Assembly (NCBI GenBank): GCA_944321645.1
Contig: CALUMB010000010.1
Span: 1-47,823 of the forward strand
Reading direction: 5' to 3'
DNA from: an uncultured Prevotella sp.
GTDB taxonomy: Bacteria > Bacteroidota > Bacteroidia > Bacteroidales > Bacteroidaceae
Length of the DNA: 47,823 nt
The translations under genes and the position numbers were made by a program. This document shows positions 18,065 to 26,296 of this stretch, piece by piece. The notes beneath the pieces are model-generated. The model ran no database searches. It worked only from the letters and a program-made list of their open reading frames with translations, and was not told where the DNA came from. Positions within the stretch are counted from its first letter, which is position 1. The number at the start of each line of letters is the position of its first letter.

Positions 18065-20023
18065 ATGAAGGAAAAACTTTTATCAGCCATTTTCATGGCG
18101 GCCATGTCGGGCCAGTGCGCCCTTGCCGCCACACACGAGGTGAAGTCGCCCGACGGGCGGCTCGTGCTGACAGTGACGGACGAGGGCGGCCGCGCCTACT
18201 ATTCGGTGAAGTATGACGGCAAGCAGATGCTGGGCCGCTCGCAGCTGGGGCTGAAGGCCAACATCGGCGACTTCTCCACGGGCCTGCGTGAGCGCGCCGT
18301 GAGCGGTAAGCATACCGACACCACCTACACCATGCGCGGCACCAAGGCATCGACGGTGCGCTACGTGGCCAACCAGATGGGCATTATCTACGAGAACGCA
18401 AAGAAGGACTTGATGACCGTGACGTTCAACGTGTCTGACAACGACGTGGCTTTCCGCTACACGTTCCCCCAGCAGGGCGAGACGGCCTGCATGGTTGTGG
18501 AGAGCGAGGCCACGGCGTTCAACCTCCCGGCGCACTCCACTGCGTTCATAAGCCCGCAGTCTGACCCGATGATAGGGTGGAAGCGGACCAAGCCGAGCTA
18601 CGAGGAGGTCTATTCGGCCGACGCCCCGCTCACGGCAAAGTCGCAGTACGGGCGCGGCTACGTCTTCCCCGCGCTCTTCCGCGTGGGCCAGGACGGATGG
18701 GTGCTCCTTAGCGAGACAGGCACCGACGGCGGCTATCCCGGCTGCCACCTTGCCGACTACGACCCGCAGGCAGGCTACCGCATAGCCTTCCCCATGCCCG
18801 AAGAGGCCAACGGCTTCGGCTCGGCCACGGCCTCGATGGCACTGCCCGGCAGCACGCCATGGCGCACCATAACCGTCGGCGCGACGCTCAAGCCCATCGT
18901 GGAGACAACGGTTGCCTACGACGTGGTGGAGCCGAAGTACGACGCTTCGCCCGGCATCAAGCCCGGGCGCTACACCTGGAGCTGGCTCATCTGGCAGGAC
19001 AAGGCCACCGTTTACGACGACCAGGTGAAGTTCATCGACCTGGCCGCCGAGATGGGATACGAGTACACGCTCGTCGACGGGCTGTGGGACAAGCAGATAG
19101 GGCGCGGGAAGATAGAGGAGCTTAGCCGCTACGCGCAGTCGAAGGGCGTACACCTGATGCTGTGGTACAACAGCAACGGCAACGCCAACGACGCACCCCA
19201 AGGCCCCAAGAACTGCATGAACACGGCCATAGCCCGCAAGAAGGAGATGGCCTGGATGAAGAAGATAGGCGTGAAGGGCATAAAGGTGGACTTCTTCGGC
19301 AGCGACAAGCAGCACACCATGCAGCTCTACGAGGACATTCTCAGCGACGCCAACGACTATGGCCTGCAGGTGATCTTCCACGGATGCACGCTGCCCCGAG
19401 GCTGGGAGCGGATGTACCCAAACTTCGTTTCGAGCGAGGCCGTGCTCGCGTCGGAGAACGTCTACTTCTCCGACGCCCACGCCCGCCGCGAGGCTTTCGA
19501 CCTTACGCTCCACCCATTCTGCCGCAACGCCGTGGCGGCCATGGACTGGGGAGGCACCATTATTAACCGCCGTATGTCGCGCGACAACAAGCGCCGCCAC
19601 CCGCGCTACACGTCGGACGTGTTCGAGATGGCCGCCGCCATTGTCAACCAGGCCTCCGTGCAGTGCATAGCCCTTCAGCCCAACAACCTCGCGGAGCTGC
19701 CGCAGATGGAGCTTGACTGGCTGCGCGGCGTGCCGACCACGTGGGACGAGACGCAGTTCATCGACGGCTATCCCGGCCGCTACGTAGTGCTGGCCCGCCG
19801 CCATGGCGACCGCTGGTATGTGGCCGGGCTTAACGCCACCGCCGAGCCGCTCACCCTGAAGCTCCCGCTGCCCATGTTCGCGGGCAAGGAGGTGGCCGTC
19901 TACAGCGACAAGAAGGCCAAGGACGGGCAGCTGCCCGACGCGCAGCTCAAGCAGGTGAAGGCCTCGAAGGACGGCACGCTGAAGGTGACCATACAGCCTT
20001 CGGGCGGACTCATCGTGCAGTAG
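18065..20023 (+). CDS. Glycoside hydrolase family 97
   Basis: 652 residues with signal peptide 1-22 (ends CALAA). GH97 enzymes are calcium-dependent alpha-glucosidases (SusB type, inverting) or alpha-galactosidases (retaining). Seen: N-terminal beta-sandwich; TIM-barrel with YTWSWLIWQD, YEYTLVDGLWD, and GIKVDFFGSDKQ whose Asp409 sits where retaining members have the nucleophile; IFHGCTLPRGWERMYPNFVSSEAV; and a C-terminal beta domain. Asp409 favours the retaining, alpha-galactosidase-like subgroup over SusB; this is inference. Acts in the periplasm or at the outer surface on oligosaccharides. No SusCD pair is adjacent. Confidence 0.93.
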   Translation: MKEKLLSAIFMAAMSGQCALAATHEVKSPDGRLVLTVTDEGGRAYYSVKYDGKQMLGRSQLGLKANIGDFSTGLRERAVSGKHTDTTYTMRGTKASTVRYVANQMGIIYENAKKDLMTVTFNVSDNDVAFRYTFPQQGETACMVVESEATAFNLPAHSTAFISPQSDPMIGWKRTKPSYEEVYSADAPLTAKSQYGRGYVFPALFRVGQDGWVLLSETGTDGGYPGCHLADYDPQAGYRIAFPMPEEANGFGSATASMALPGSTPWRTITVGATLKPIVETTVAYDVVEPKYDASPGIKPGRYTWSWLIWQDKATVYDDQVKFIDLAAEMGYEYTLVDGLWDKQIGRGKIEELSRYAQSKGVHLMLWYNSNGNANDAPQGPKNCMNTAIARKKEMAWMKKIGVKGIKVDFFGSDKQHTMQLYEDILSDANDYGLQVIFHGCTLPRGWERMYPNFVSSEAVLASENVYFSDAHARREAFDLTLHPFCRNAVAAMDWGGTIINRRMSRDNKRRHPRYTSDVFEMAAAIVNQASVQCIALQPNNLAELPQMELDWLRGVPTTWDETQFIDGYPGRYVVLARRHGDRWYVAGLNATAEPLTLKLPLPMFAGKEVAVYSDKKAKDGQLPDAQLKQVKASKDGTLKVTIQPSGGLIVQ

Positions 20024-20161
20024 GCTGCCGGACAAAGTGCTTGACCAGGGGCGGGAAGCGTGTGGCCTGCGTGGATGCTTTGCGCGGGCTGCGGCTTCCC
20101 GCCCTTTGCCGTGGTGCCTTTTCGGTGGCACATTTGGCCCGCCCGACGTTTTTCTGACTGC

Positions 20162-20188
20162 GCCTGCCGGTTCCGGCGGGCGTTTTTT
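20162..20188 (+). terminator. Intrinsic terminator after GH97
   Basis: Nine-pair stem (GCCTGCCGG with CCGGCGGGC, one G-U), 2-nt turn, then GTTTTTT. The region 20189-20300 shows nothing else. Confidence 0.8.
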
Positions 20189-20308
20189 GGTTGTAGCCAA
20201 ATGCCGCCTGTTTCGTGAAAATTGCATCCTCGGTGTGGCAAATTGGCTACGGATTGCACCAAATTCAGTCCATTCTGGTTCAGGATGCGTGCATTAACAG
20301 AAATTAAC

Positions 20309-20318
20309 GGGGGGGGGG
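20309..20318 (+). other. Homopolymeric G10 tract upstream of the mini-XRE genes
   Basis: Ten consecutive G, 25 bp upstream of the -7 box at 20344. Such tracts slip during replication and can alter promoter spacing. It is the only run of this length in the window. Confidence 0.7.
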
Positions 20319-20343
20319 TAAACCCCATATCGCACTTTTATTG

Positions 20344-20351
20344 TATATTTG
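20344..20351 (+). promoter_or_regulatory. -7 box of the mini-XRE operon
   Basis: TATATTTG matches TAnnTTTG; the leader to 20437 would be about 78 nt. No TTTG is present at -33; that position falls just after the G10 tract. Confidence 0.55.
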
Positions 20352-20436
20352 CAACCTACAAATACCAATAAAAATTACTCCCGCCCGGCGCACGGCTCCC
20401 TGCCCGCCCGGCGGTCACCAATAGCAAAAACCAGAC

Positions 20437-20658
20437 ATGCACATAGGAAAAAGGATTCGTGAAGTGCTCTCGCAGCAAGGCCATACCGTTGGCTGGCTTG
20501 CCGAACGGATACCCTGCGAGCGGTCGAACGTGTACAACATATTCCGCCGCGAGTCGGTAGACGTGGGCCTGCTCTATTCCATCTCGCGCGCCTTGGGGCA
20601 TGATTTCTTTTCGGAACTGTCCGACGAGCTTGCCAGGGTGCAGGCCGCCGGGGAATGA
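20437..20658 (+). CDS. Small XRE-type helix-turn-helix protein 1
   Basis: 73 residues: MHIGKRIREVLSQQGHTVGW, LAERIPCERSNVYNIFRR and LGHDFFSELSDEL. The segment from residue 5 to about 60 fits one HTH_3/XRE DNA-binding domain with no effector domain. It is paralogous to the next gene and shares its start signal and C-terminal HDFFSELS. Likely a DNA-binding dimer; target unknown. No toxin-like gene lies next to it. Its stop overlaps an ATG of the second gene (ATGA). Confidence 0.8.
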   Translation: MHIGKRIREVLSQQGHTVGWLAERIPCERSNVYNIFRRESVDVGLLYSISRALGHDFFSELSDELARVQAAGE

Positions 20659-20678
20659 CTTTAAGTTGTTGCGACATG

Positions 20679-20939
20679 ATGCACATAGGAAACCGAGTGA
20701 AGGAGGTGCTTGCCGGGCAAGGCCACAATGCCCGTTGGCTTGCCTCGCAGCTGCCCTGCGAGCGGTCTAACGTCTACAACCTGTTCAGGCGCGCGAGCGT
20801 GGGCGTCGACCTGCTCATGCGCCTCAGCGTGGTGCTCGGCCACGACTTCTTCAGCGAACTGTCCGCCGAGCTTTCGGCCTGTGCCGAAGGCGAGGCCGTC
20901 TCCGGCGCTAAAGGTGCGCCGGGGCAGGGTGGGGAATGA
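20679..20939 (+). CDS. Small XRE-type helix-turn-helix protein 2
   Basis: 86 residues from MHIGNRVKEVL, aligned with the start of its upstream paralog; ATGs at 20655 (overlapping the previous stop) and 20676 are alternatives. The HTH part has QLPCERSNVYNLFRR and LGHDFFSELSAEL; the C-terminal 25 residues (Gly, Ala, Glu) are extra and probably disordered. Tandem duplication of a single-domain regulator suggests heterodimers or divergent operators, which is inference. A GC hairpin (20944-20960) follows but lacks a T-tract. Confidence 0.78.
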   Translation: MHIGNRVKEVLAGQGHNARWLASQLPCERSNVYNLFRRASVGVDLLMRLSVVLGHDFFSELSAELSACAEGEAVSGAKGAPGQGGE

Positions 20940-21360
20940 GGTCGCCGCCGCCCTCGCGGCGGCAGCGGCCCGAACCACTAAATGTACCTAACTTTACTTT
21001 TTGCTTCATCTTAGGGCGAAGATTTCCAGACGGGCCGCGATAGATGAAACGTTGTCTAAATACTATTGAGGTCTGAAAAAGTTGTCTTTCCGTCAGTCTT
21101 TGCGTGGCTTCGGCTTTTGCCGGTAGGAATGTGGAATGCTCCCACATCGCAAAGGTAGCCAAAATAATTCGGGTTTTTGGTATATTTCCCAACGCAATGC
21201 CTACCAATTTTACTGAAGTTGCAAGGCTGTGGCGCGCGGTGCCCGCATTTGTTTCGTTTTGCGCGGCAGCTTGCGGCACCGCTCCGGCTGTTGGCTCCGC
21301 GTTGGCCGGCTGCCGTGCCAGACTTGCCGGGCTTAAGCATTTTTAGCATTTCGCCGCGCC

Positions 21361-21536
21361 GGATTTAACACGTCGGAAAGTGGCGAAATAGAAATCGGCT
21401 GCCGGTTTTTGCCCCGCCGAAAGCCCGTCCGGGCAGCCTTGCTTTGCAATATGTGCCGTTTCGCGATGCAAAACGGCACGTTTTAGGATGCGAAACGAGC
21501 CGTTCCAGAAAGCCAAACGCCACACTTTGCGGGTCG
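21361..21536. repeat. 22-bp array C (4 units) with conserved tail
   Basis: Units start at 21449, 21471, 21493 and 21515 (period 22). The left tail has GGATTTAACAC (21361-21371) and GAAATAGAAATCGGC (21384-21398), both found inverted beside array D. The surrounding gap 20940-22043 is about 1.1 kb long and convergent; besides the array I see one orphan -7-like box (TACCTTTG, minus, 21149-21156) and no credible gene. Confidence 0.9.
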
Positions 21537-21993
21537 GTTTTGGCCGGAAAACCACGGTTTTTGCCCGTTTTTCTGCCTAAATCTGTGGCTTTTTCGTTGC
21601 ACACTTTGCCGTGTGTGGCCTATAAGTGCCGCTGCCTCAGGTGGTTGCGGCTGCACACCCGTGGTTGCGACATACGCGGGCGAGTCTCCGTTTTTTTGCG
21701 GCGCGGCCATTCTCGCGGCCTTTGTGCTCCTCGATTTTAACATTTGTCGTTTTCCCGTTACTGTCTTTCCGCCCGCATCCCTGCCGCAGATTGGGCTTTG
21801 CCGCCGCTGCCTTCAGGCTTTTGCCGGCAATCAGTTGCGCCATGCGCCTGCCGCTTTTTCGGCCATGCCCGGCAGAAAGGGCAGGCGTTTCCCAATCCCT
21901 TCCGCCCCGTTATTGTCGTGCGGTGGCGTTGGCCGGCGTGGTGTTGGTGGCCGTGAGAGCCTTTGCCGCGGTGGCAAGTGGGTGGCGCCTACG

Positions 21994-22020
21994 GAAAAAG
22001 CCGGGCCAACCGGCCCGGCT
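21994..22020 (-). terminator. Terminator of the lipoprotein gene
   Basis: Nine-bp stem AGCCGGGCC/GGCCCGGCT (21999-22007 and 22012-22020) followed on the minus strand by TTTT, 23 bp after the stop. Confidence 0.85.
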
Positions 22021-22043
22021 TAGTGTGCGTCTTGCGCTCGCCG

Positions 22044-22439
22044 TCATTTCCTTTTGAGCCTTACGTATGCCGGGCCGAAGTATGTTTCGCCCGTAGAGGT
22101 GTAGATAGTGTAGTTGTATGTGGCGCTGTTGCCGTCGATGCTGAGCGTGCCGTCCATATACTGGTTGCCGTCGTCGAGCGCCATGCTGAGTGTGTCGCCC
22201 TCCATGCTCCATTCCATGTCGTTCCACACTACGGGGTTTGTGGTCACCGTGCCGTTGGCGTTGAACGTGAACGTCATTCCTACGAAGCTCGCGTCGTCGG
22301 GGCATTCGGTTATTTCCCAAGTGCTCCCTGCCATTCCGGTCGTGCCACCTTCCTCGTCGTCGTCATCGGAGCAGGCGGCGAGACCGAAGCTTACGATGAG
22401 TGCCACGAGGGCCATTCCGATAAATCTTAATGTCTTCAT
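22044..22439 (-). CDS. Surface lipoprotein, lipocalin-like
   Basis: 131 residues. Signal peptide ends in a lipobox (GLAAC, Cys22-23 region), followed by SDDDDEE, the acidic pattern that sends Bacteroidota lipoproteins to the cell surface. The mature part, from STWEITECPDD through TFTFNANGTVTTNP and DTLSMALDDGN to YVRLKRK, looks like a small lipocalin-type beta-barrel (lipocalin_4 style). Ligand unknown. It is monocistronic, with a candidate promoter and a strong terminator. Confidence 0.82.
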   Translation of the reverse strand: MKTLRFIGMALVALIVSFGLAACSDDDDEEGGTTGMAGSTWEITECPDDASFVGMTFTFNANGTVTTNPVVWNDMEWSMEGDTLSMALDDGNQYMDGTLSIDGNSATYNYTIYTSTGETYFGPAYVRLKRK

Positions 22440-22478
22440 GTCGTTTTTGGTTTTTTGGTTATTGCTGGATTAATGTCG

Positions 22479-22509
22479 CAAATACAGCCAAAAAAGTTTA
22501 AACCGCCAA
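22479..22509 (-). promoter_or_regulatory. Candidate promoter of the lipoprotein gene
   Basis: -7 TGTATTTG (22479-22486, one mismatch to TAnnTTTG) and TTG at 22507-22509, spacer 20. Confidence 0.45.
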
Positions 22510-22584
22510 GTTCTGTCAAGCTTTTTTGTGCGTTTGGGGGTGTCTTATGGTGGTGGCGCAGGCCGCCCTGTGCCGGGGGCAACG

Positions 22585-22611
22585 AAAAAGCCGGGCCTTA
22601 TAGACCCGGCT
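22585..22611 (-). terminator. Terminator of tRNA-Gln
   Basis: Stem AGCCGGG/CCCGGCT (22589-22595 and 22605-22611), loop 9, then TTTTT on the minus strand, 4 bp after the tRNA. Confidence 0.85.
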
Positions 22612-22615
22612 CCTG

Positions 22616-22686
22616 TTGTCCAAGGCGGATTCGAACCACCACAAACAGAACCAAAACCTGTTGTGCTACCGTTACACCATTGGACA
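22616..22686 (-). tRNA. tRNA-Gln (anticodon UUG)
   Basis: 71-nt cloverleaf on the minus strand: acceptor TGTCCAA pairs with TTGGACA, D-arm with GTAACGGTAGCAC, anticodon stem ACAGG/TCTGT around loop TTTTGGT (anticodon TTG), T-arm with GGTTCGAATCC. CCA is not encoded. It has its own promoter and terminator. Confidence 0.95.
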
Positions 22687-22696
22687 ATAGCGGGTG

Positions 22697-22728
22697 CAAA
22701 GTTAACGCTTTTCGGCCTTACCGCCAAA
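22697..22728 (-). promoter_or_regulatory. Promoter of tRNA-Gln
   Basis: -7 TAACTTTG (22697-22704) and TTTG (22725-22728), spacer 20; transcription would start about 4 nt before the mature 5' end. Confidence 0.65.
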
Positions 22729-22806
22729 TTTTCGGCCAAGTTTTTTTGGCCTGTCGGTCTGCGGCGCGGCCTTGCCGGGCTGTGTGGCGTGCGGCTGCGG
22801 GCGCCG

Positions 22807-23439
22807 TCAGAGCTTGCGTATGAGCGTCAGGCCGTCGCGCGTGGGCAGCAGCACCCGCTCCACGCGGTGGTCGGCGGCCACGCGGTCGTTGAACGCCTCT
22901 ATGCCCTGCGTCTGCCTGTCGCGGTCGTAGGCGCGGTCGGTCACGTGGCCGTCCCACAGCGTGTTGTCGGCCAGTATGAACCCGCCCGGGCGCAGTATGC
23001 CCATGGTCATCTCGTAGGCGTCGGTGTATGTGCGCTTGTCGCCGTCGATGAAGGCCATGTCGAAGGTCACGCCGAGCCTCGGCGCCTCCTCTATGGCGTC
23101 GCCTATGATGAACTCTATCTTGTCGGCCACGGCCGAGCCTTCTATCCACGGGCGGGTGAAGTCCTCCATCTCGTCGTTTATCTCGAAGGTGTAGAGCTTC
23201 GCCCCTTCCTCCAGCCCCTCGGCCATGCAGATCGCGCTGTAGCCGCTGAACGTGCCGATCTCGAGCACGCGGCGCGGGCGCACCATCCTCACGAGCATCC
23301 GCAGCAGGCGGCCTTGCAGGTGGCCGCTGGCCATCCGGCCGTGCAGCGTGTAGAGGTTTGTGGCCCGCCAGAGGCGGTGGAGGTAGTCGCCCTCCGGGTC
23401 GGAGTGTGAGAGTATGTATCGTTCTAACTCATTGTCCAT
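22807..23439 (-). CDS. SAM-dependent O-methyltransferase (caffeoyl-CoA type)
   Basis: 210 residues of the class I O-methyltransferase family 3. The SAM site is VLEIGTFSGYSAICMAEGL (about 58-76), then LYTFEIND, the metal/substrate motif FDMAFIDGDKRTYTDAYEM with the conserved Asp, and GGFILADNTLWDG. Bacterial members methylate catechol-like hydroxyls; the substrate here is unknown. Its start overlaps the aroQ stop by 11 bp, so it is the second gene of an aroQ operon. Confidence 0.92.
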   Translation of the reverse strand: MDNELERYILSHSDPEGDYLHRLWRATNLYTLHGRMASGHLQGRLLRMLVRMVRPRRVLEIGTFSGYSAICMAEGLEEGAKLYTFEINDEMEDFTRPWIEGSAVADKIEFIIGDAIEEAPRLGVTFDMAFIDGDKRTYTDAYEMTMGILRPGGFILADNTLWDGHVTDRAYDRDRQTQGIEAFNDRVAADHRVERVLLPTRDGLTLIRKL

Positions 23440-23878
23440 GGCTCGCTGTCCGCAGTCGGTGGTTGCGCACGAGGTAGTCGGTGGCCAGGCGGTAGGAGTC
23501 GAGCCCGAAGCCGCATATCACTCCCGCGCAGACGCACGATATGTAGGAGTGGTGGCGGAACTCCTCGCGCTTGTGTACGTTGGAGATGTGCACCTCCACC
23601 ACGGGGCAGCGCAGCGAGCGTATGCAGTCTTGCAGGGCTATGCTCGTGTGGGTGTAGGCCCCGGCGTTGAGCACTATGCCGTCGCACGAGAAGCCCGCCT
23701 GCTGCATCTTGTCTATCAGTTCGCCCTCGATGTTGCTCTGGTAGTAGTCTATCTCGGCCTCGGGGTACATGGCACGCAGCTTCGGCAGGTATGCCTCGAA
23801 GGAGCTGTCGCCGTAGATGCCCGGCTCGCGCACTCCGAGGAGGTTGAGGTTGGGGCCGTTGATGATTTGTATTTTCAT
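23429..23878 (-). CDS. aroQ: Type II 3-dehydroquinate dehydratase
   Basis: 149 residues, usual length for the dodecameric type II enzyme that makes 3-dehydroshikimate in the shikimate pathway. Motifs: INGPNLNLLGVREPGIYG with catalytic Tyr22, YYQSNIEGELID, LNAGAYTHTSIAL, and EVHISNVHKREEFRHHSY. The start is at 23878; the frame upstream is unrelated and lies in the promoter region. It is transcribed with the overlapping O-methyltransferase and is divergent from xerD. Confidence 0.96.
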   Translation of the reverse strand: MKIQIINGPNLNLLGVREPGIYGDSSFEAYLPKLRAMYPEAEIDYYQSNIEGELIDKMQQAGFSCDGIVLNAGAYTHTSIALQDCIRSLRCPVVEVHISNVHKREEFRHHSYISCVCAGVICGFGLDSYRLATDYLVRNHRLRTASHGQ

Positions 23879-23895
23879 TTGCGGAAATATTTTGT

Positions 23896-23903
23896 TACCT
23901 TTG
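23896..23903 (+). promoter_or_regulatory. -7 box facing xerD
   Basis: TACCTTTG matches TAnnTTTG; a TTTG at 23878-23881 is only 14 bp away. If used, the start near 23910 gives a leader of about 110 nt that overlaps the aroQ promoter. Confidence 0.4.
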
Positions 23904-23947
23904 CAGCGGCAGGCGGGGCGCCACGCCCCGCGTGGCCGTTGGCGCGG

Positions 23948-23955
23948 CAAAGTTA
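23948..23955 (-). promoter_or_regulatory. -7 box of aroQ
   Basis: TAACTTTG on the minus strand; leader about 60 nt. Confidence 0.55.
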
Positions 23956-24018
23956 GTGAAAATATCCGACACTGCGGCAGCTGGCGGCCTATATGTGACA
24001 CAAAGGCACCCACATACC

Positions 24019-24948
24019 ATGGCAAAGGAGACAGACAACGGCGCCGACGCCGTGCGCGCATACGCCCGCTACCTCAAGCTGGAGCGCAACTATTCGGGCA
24101 ACACCCGCGAGGCTTACGTCCGCGACGTGGGCAAGCTGGCCGGCTACCTGGCGGCCGAGGGCAGGCCGCTGGCCGGCGCCACGGCGGCCGACATACACTC
24201 GTTCATGGCCACGCTCCACGACGTCGGCATCGGCCTTTCGTCGCAGTGCCGCGTGCTGAGCAGCCTGCGCTCGTTCTTCGGCTTCCTCGCCACCGACGGC
24301 TACCGCGCCGACGACCCCACCGAGGGCGTAGACGCGCCCAGGCCGGGGGAGCACCTTCCCGAGGTGCTGTCGCCCGCCGAGGTGGACAGCCTGGAGGACT
24401 CGCTCGACCCGGAGAAGCCCGAATGCCAGCGCAACAGGGCCATAATAGAGGTGCTCTTCTCGTGCGGGCTGCGCGTGAGCGAGCTTGTCGGGCTCAAGCT
24501 TTCGGACCTCTTCCTCGGCGAGGGCTACGTCCGCGTGGTGGGCAAGGGGTCGAAGGAGAGGCTCGTGCCAATCTCCGACCGCGCCATCGAGGAGCTGCAG
24601 GCGTGGTTTGCCGACCGCGACCGCATGGACATAAAGCCCGGCGAGGAGGACTACGTGTTCCTGAACAGGCGCGGGGCGCACCTCACCCGCACCATGATTC
24701 TGATAATGGTCAAGCGCCAGGCCGTGGCGGCGGGCATAGCGAAGACCATAAGCCCGCACACGCTGCGCCACTCGTTCGCCACCGCGCTGCTCAACGGCGG
24801 GGCCGACCTGCGCGTCATCCAGACGCTGCTCGGCCACGAGCGCATATCTACCACCGAGATTTACACCCACCTCGACGACGCCACGCTGCGCCGCGAGATA
24901 CTCGAACACCACCCGCGCAACATCGGCGCCGGCGACGCCCTGGGCTGA
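24019..24948 (+). CDS. xerD: Tyrosine recombinase XerD-like
   Basis: 309 residues, the size of XerC/XerD, which resolve chromosome dimers at dif. N-terminal SAM-like core-binding domain 1 to about 100; catalytic residues Arg152 (GLRVSEL), Lys176 (VGKGSKERLVP), His247 and Arg250 (HTLRHSFA), His273 (LLGHERIS) and Tyr282 (TEIYTHLD) are all present. The start ATG at 24019 is chosen from the usual N-terminus; the longer frame has no homology. No phage or integron genes lie nearby, which supports a housekeeping role. Confidence 0.93.
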   Translation: MAKETDNGADAVRAYARYLKLERNYSGNTREAYVRDVGKLAGYLAAEGRPLAGATAADIHSFMATLHDVGIGLSSQCRVLSSLRSFFGFLATDGYRADDPTEGVDAPRPGEHLPEVLSPAEVDSLEDSLDPEKPECQRNRAIIEVLFSCGLRVSELVGLKLSDLFLGEGYVRVVGKGSKERLVPISDRAIEELQAWFADRDRMDIKPGEEDYVFLNRRGAHLTRTMILIMVKRQAVAAGIAKTISPHTLRHSFATALLNGGADLRVIQTLLGHERISTTEIYTHLDDATLRREILEHHPRNIGAGDALG

Positions 24949-24996
24949 CTGCCCGCCGGCGCGGCGGGTTGCCGAAACGGAAACGGAGGAAAATAC

Positions 24997-26226
24997 ATGG
25001 CATTAGTAAACGAACACTTCCTTAAGATGCCCGCGCGCGACCTGGCGGGCAACGCGGCCAAGGCCGTGAAAGCATTCAGCGTGCAGCACCCCAGGGCCGA
25101 CCTGGTGAGCCTTGCTGCGGGCGGCCCCACGCTCCCGCTTTGCCCGGCGGTGGCCGAGGCCATGCACAAGGCCGTGGGGGAGATGGCCACCCATGGCGGG
25201 TTCCGTGGCTACGGGCCGGTCGGGGGCTACGGTTTCCTGCGCGAGGCGATAGTCAAGAACGACTTCCTGCCGCGCGGGATTCACCTCGACCCGTCGGAAA
25301 TCTTCGTGGGCGACGGCGCGAGGAGCGACATTGGCAACATCCAGGAGCTTGTGCGCTGGGATAACAGCATCGGCGTGACCGACCCGCTTTACCCCGCATA
25401 CGTAGAGTCCAACGTGGCCATCGGGCGCGCCGGGGTGCTGCAGGACGGCAGGTGGAGCAACGTGGCCTACCTGCCCTGCACGGAGCAGGGCGGCTTCCTG
25501 CCGCAGCTGCCAGACCGCCGCCTGGACATCGTTTACCTGTGCTATCCCAACAATCCCACCGGCTCCGTGATGACAAAGGACGAGCTTCGCCGCTGGGTCA
25601 GCTACGCCCTGCGCAACGACACGCTCATATTCTTCGACGCGGCCTACGAGGCTTACATCCAAAGCCCCGGCGTGCCGCACTCCATCTACGAGGTAAAGGG
25701 GGCGCGGAAGGTGGCCGTCGAGTTCCACAGCTACTCTATGGCGGCGGGCTTCGCGGGCCTGCGCTGCGGCTACACGGTGGTGCCTAAGGAAGTCACGGCG
25801 GCCACTCTGTCGGGCAGCCGCGTCAGCCTCCACGCGCTGTGGCACCGCCGCCAGTCGGTGAAGTCGGGCGGGGCAGGCTACGTGAGCCAGCGCGCAGCCG
25901 AGGCCACCTATACGCCCGAGGGCAAGGAACAGGTGGGGCAGGCGGTTGGCTACTACATGGGCAACGCGCGGCTGATGCGCCGCGAACTTGCGAAGATGGG
26001 GCTTAGGGTGCATGGCGGCGAGGATTCGCCATACCTTTGGGTGGCTGCGCCGCACGGCGTGTCGGGCTGGCGGTTCTTCGAGCAGGTGCTCTACAACGCC
26101 CAGGTGGTGTGTGCGCCCGGCGTGTGCTTCGGCCCGGGGGGCGAGGGCTACGTGCGCTTTGCAGCCTTTGCCGGCCGCGACCGCTGCGCCGAGGCCATGC
26201 GCCGGCTGGCCAAGTGGATGGGCTGA
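24997..26226 (+). CDS. DapL-like aminotransferase homolog lacking the PLP lysine
   Basis: 409 residues, full length, clearly homologous to LL-diaminopimelate aminotransferase: MALVNEHFLK start, FRGYGPVGGYGFLREAI, LCYPNNPTGSVMTKDEL, IFFDAAYEAYIQSPG, GLRCGYTVVPKE and GEGYVRFAAF. The Schiff-base motif, normally SFSKTAGF, reads SYSMAAGF: residue 248 is Met (ATG at 25738). Other normally conserved positions are also changed: GIGDVT to AAGGPT, and FNG of the RRQ block to SGG. It therefore should not form the usual internal aldimine. It lies 48 bp after xerD, not beside dapF. Likely a non-catalytic or re-purposed paralog; a true dapL should be elsewhere. Confidence 0.85.
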   Translation: MALVNEHFLKMPARDLAGNAAKAVKAFSVQHPRADLVSLAAGGPTLPLCPAVAEAMHKAVGEMATHGGFRGYGPVGGYGFLREAIVKNDFLPRGIHLDPSEIFVGDGARSDIGNIQELVRWDNSIGVTDPLYPAYVESNVAIGRAGVLQDGRWSNVAYLPCTEQGGFLPQLPDRRLDIVYLCYPNNPTGSVMTKDELRRWVSYALRNDTLIFFDAAYEAYIQSPGVPHSIYEVKGARKVAVEFHSYSMAAGFAGLRCGYTVVPKEVTAATLSGSRVSLHALWHRRQSVKSGGAGYVSQRAAEATYTPEGKEQVGQAVGYYMGNARLMRRELAKMGLRVHGGEDSPYLWVAAPHGVSGWRFFEQVLYNAQVVCAPGVCFGPGGEGYVRFAAFAGRDRCAEAMRRLAKWMG

Positions 26227-26296
26227 GGGGGCGCGGCGTGCCGCCTTGTGAGCGGCCAGCCCCTAATCCAAACTCAAAATTCCTGATTCCCGCGGG

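Noticed and set aside
20437-20939. Tandem XRE genes as a toxin-antitoxin system
   Set aside because: Both members are HTH proteins and no toxin-like ORF is adjacent.
21104-21346. Small ORF at 21104-21346 as a gene
   Set aside because: Low-complexity translation, no start signal, and an opposing -7-like box inside; treated as non-coding.
24997-26226. Annotation as functional LL-diaminopimelate aminotransferase (dapL)
   Set aside because: The catalytic lysine and several other active-site residues are replaced.
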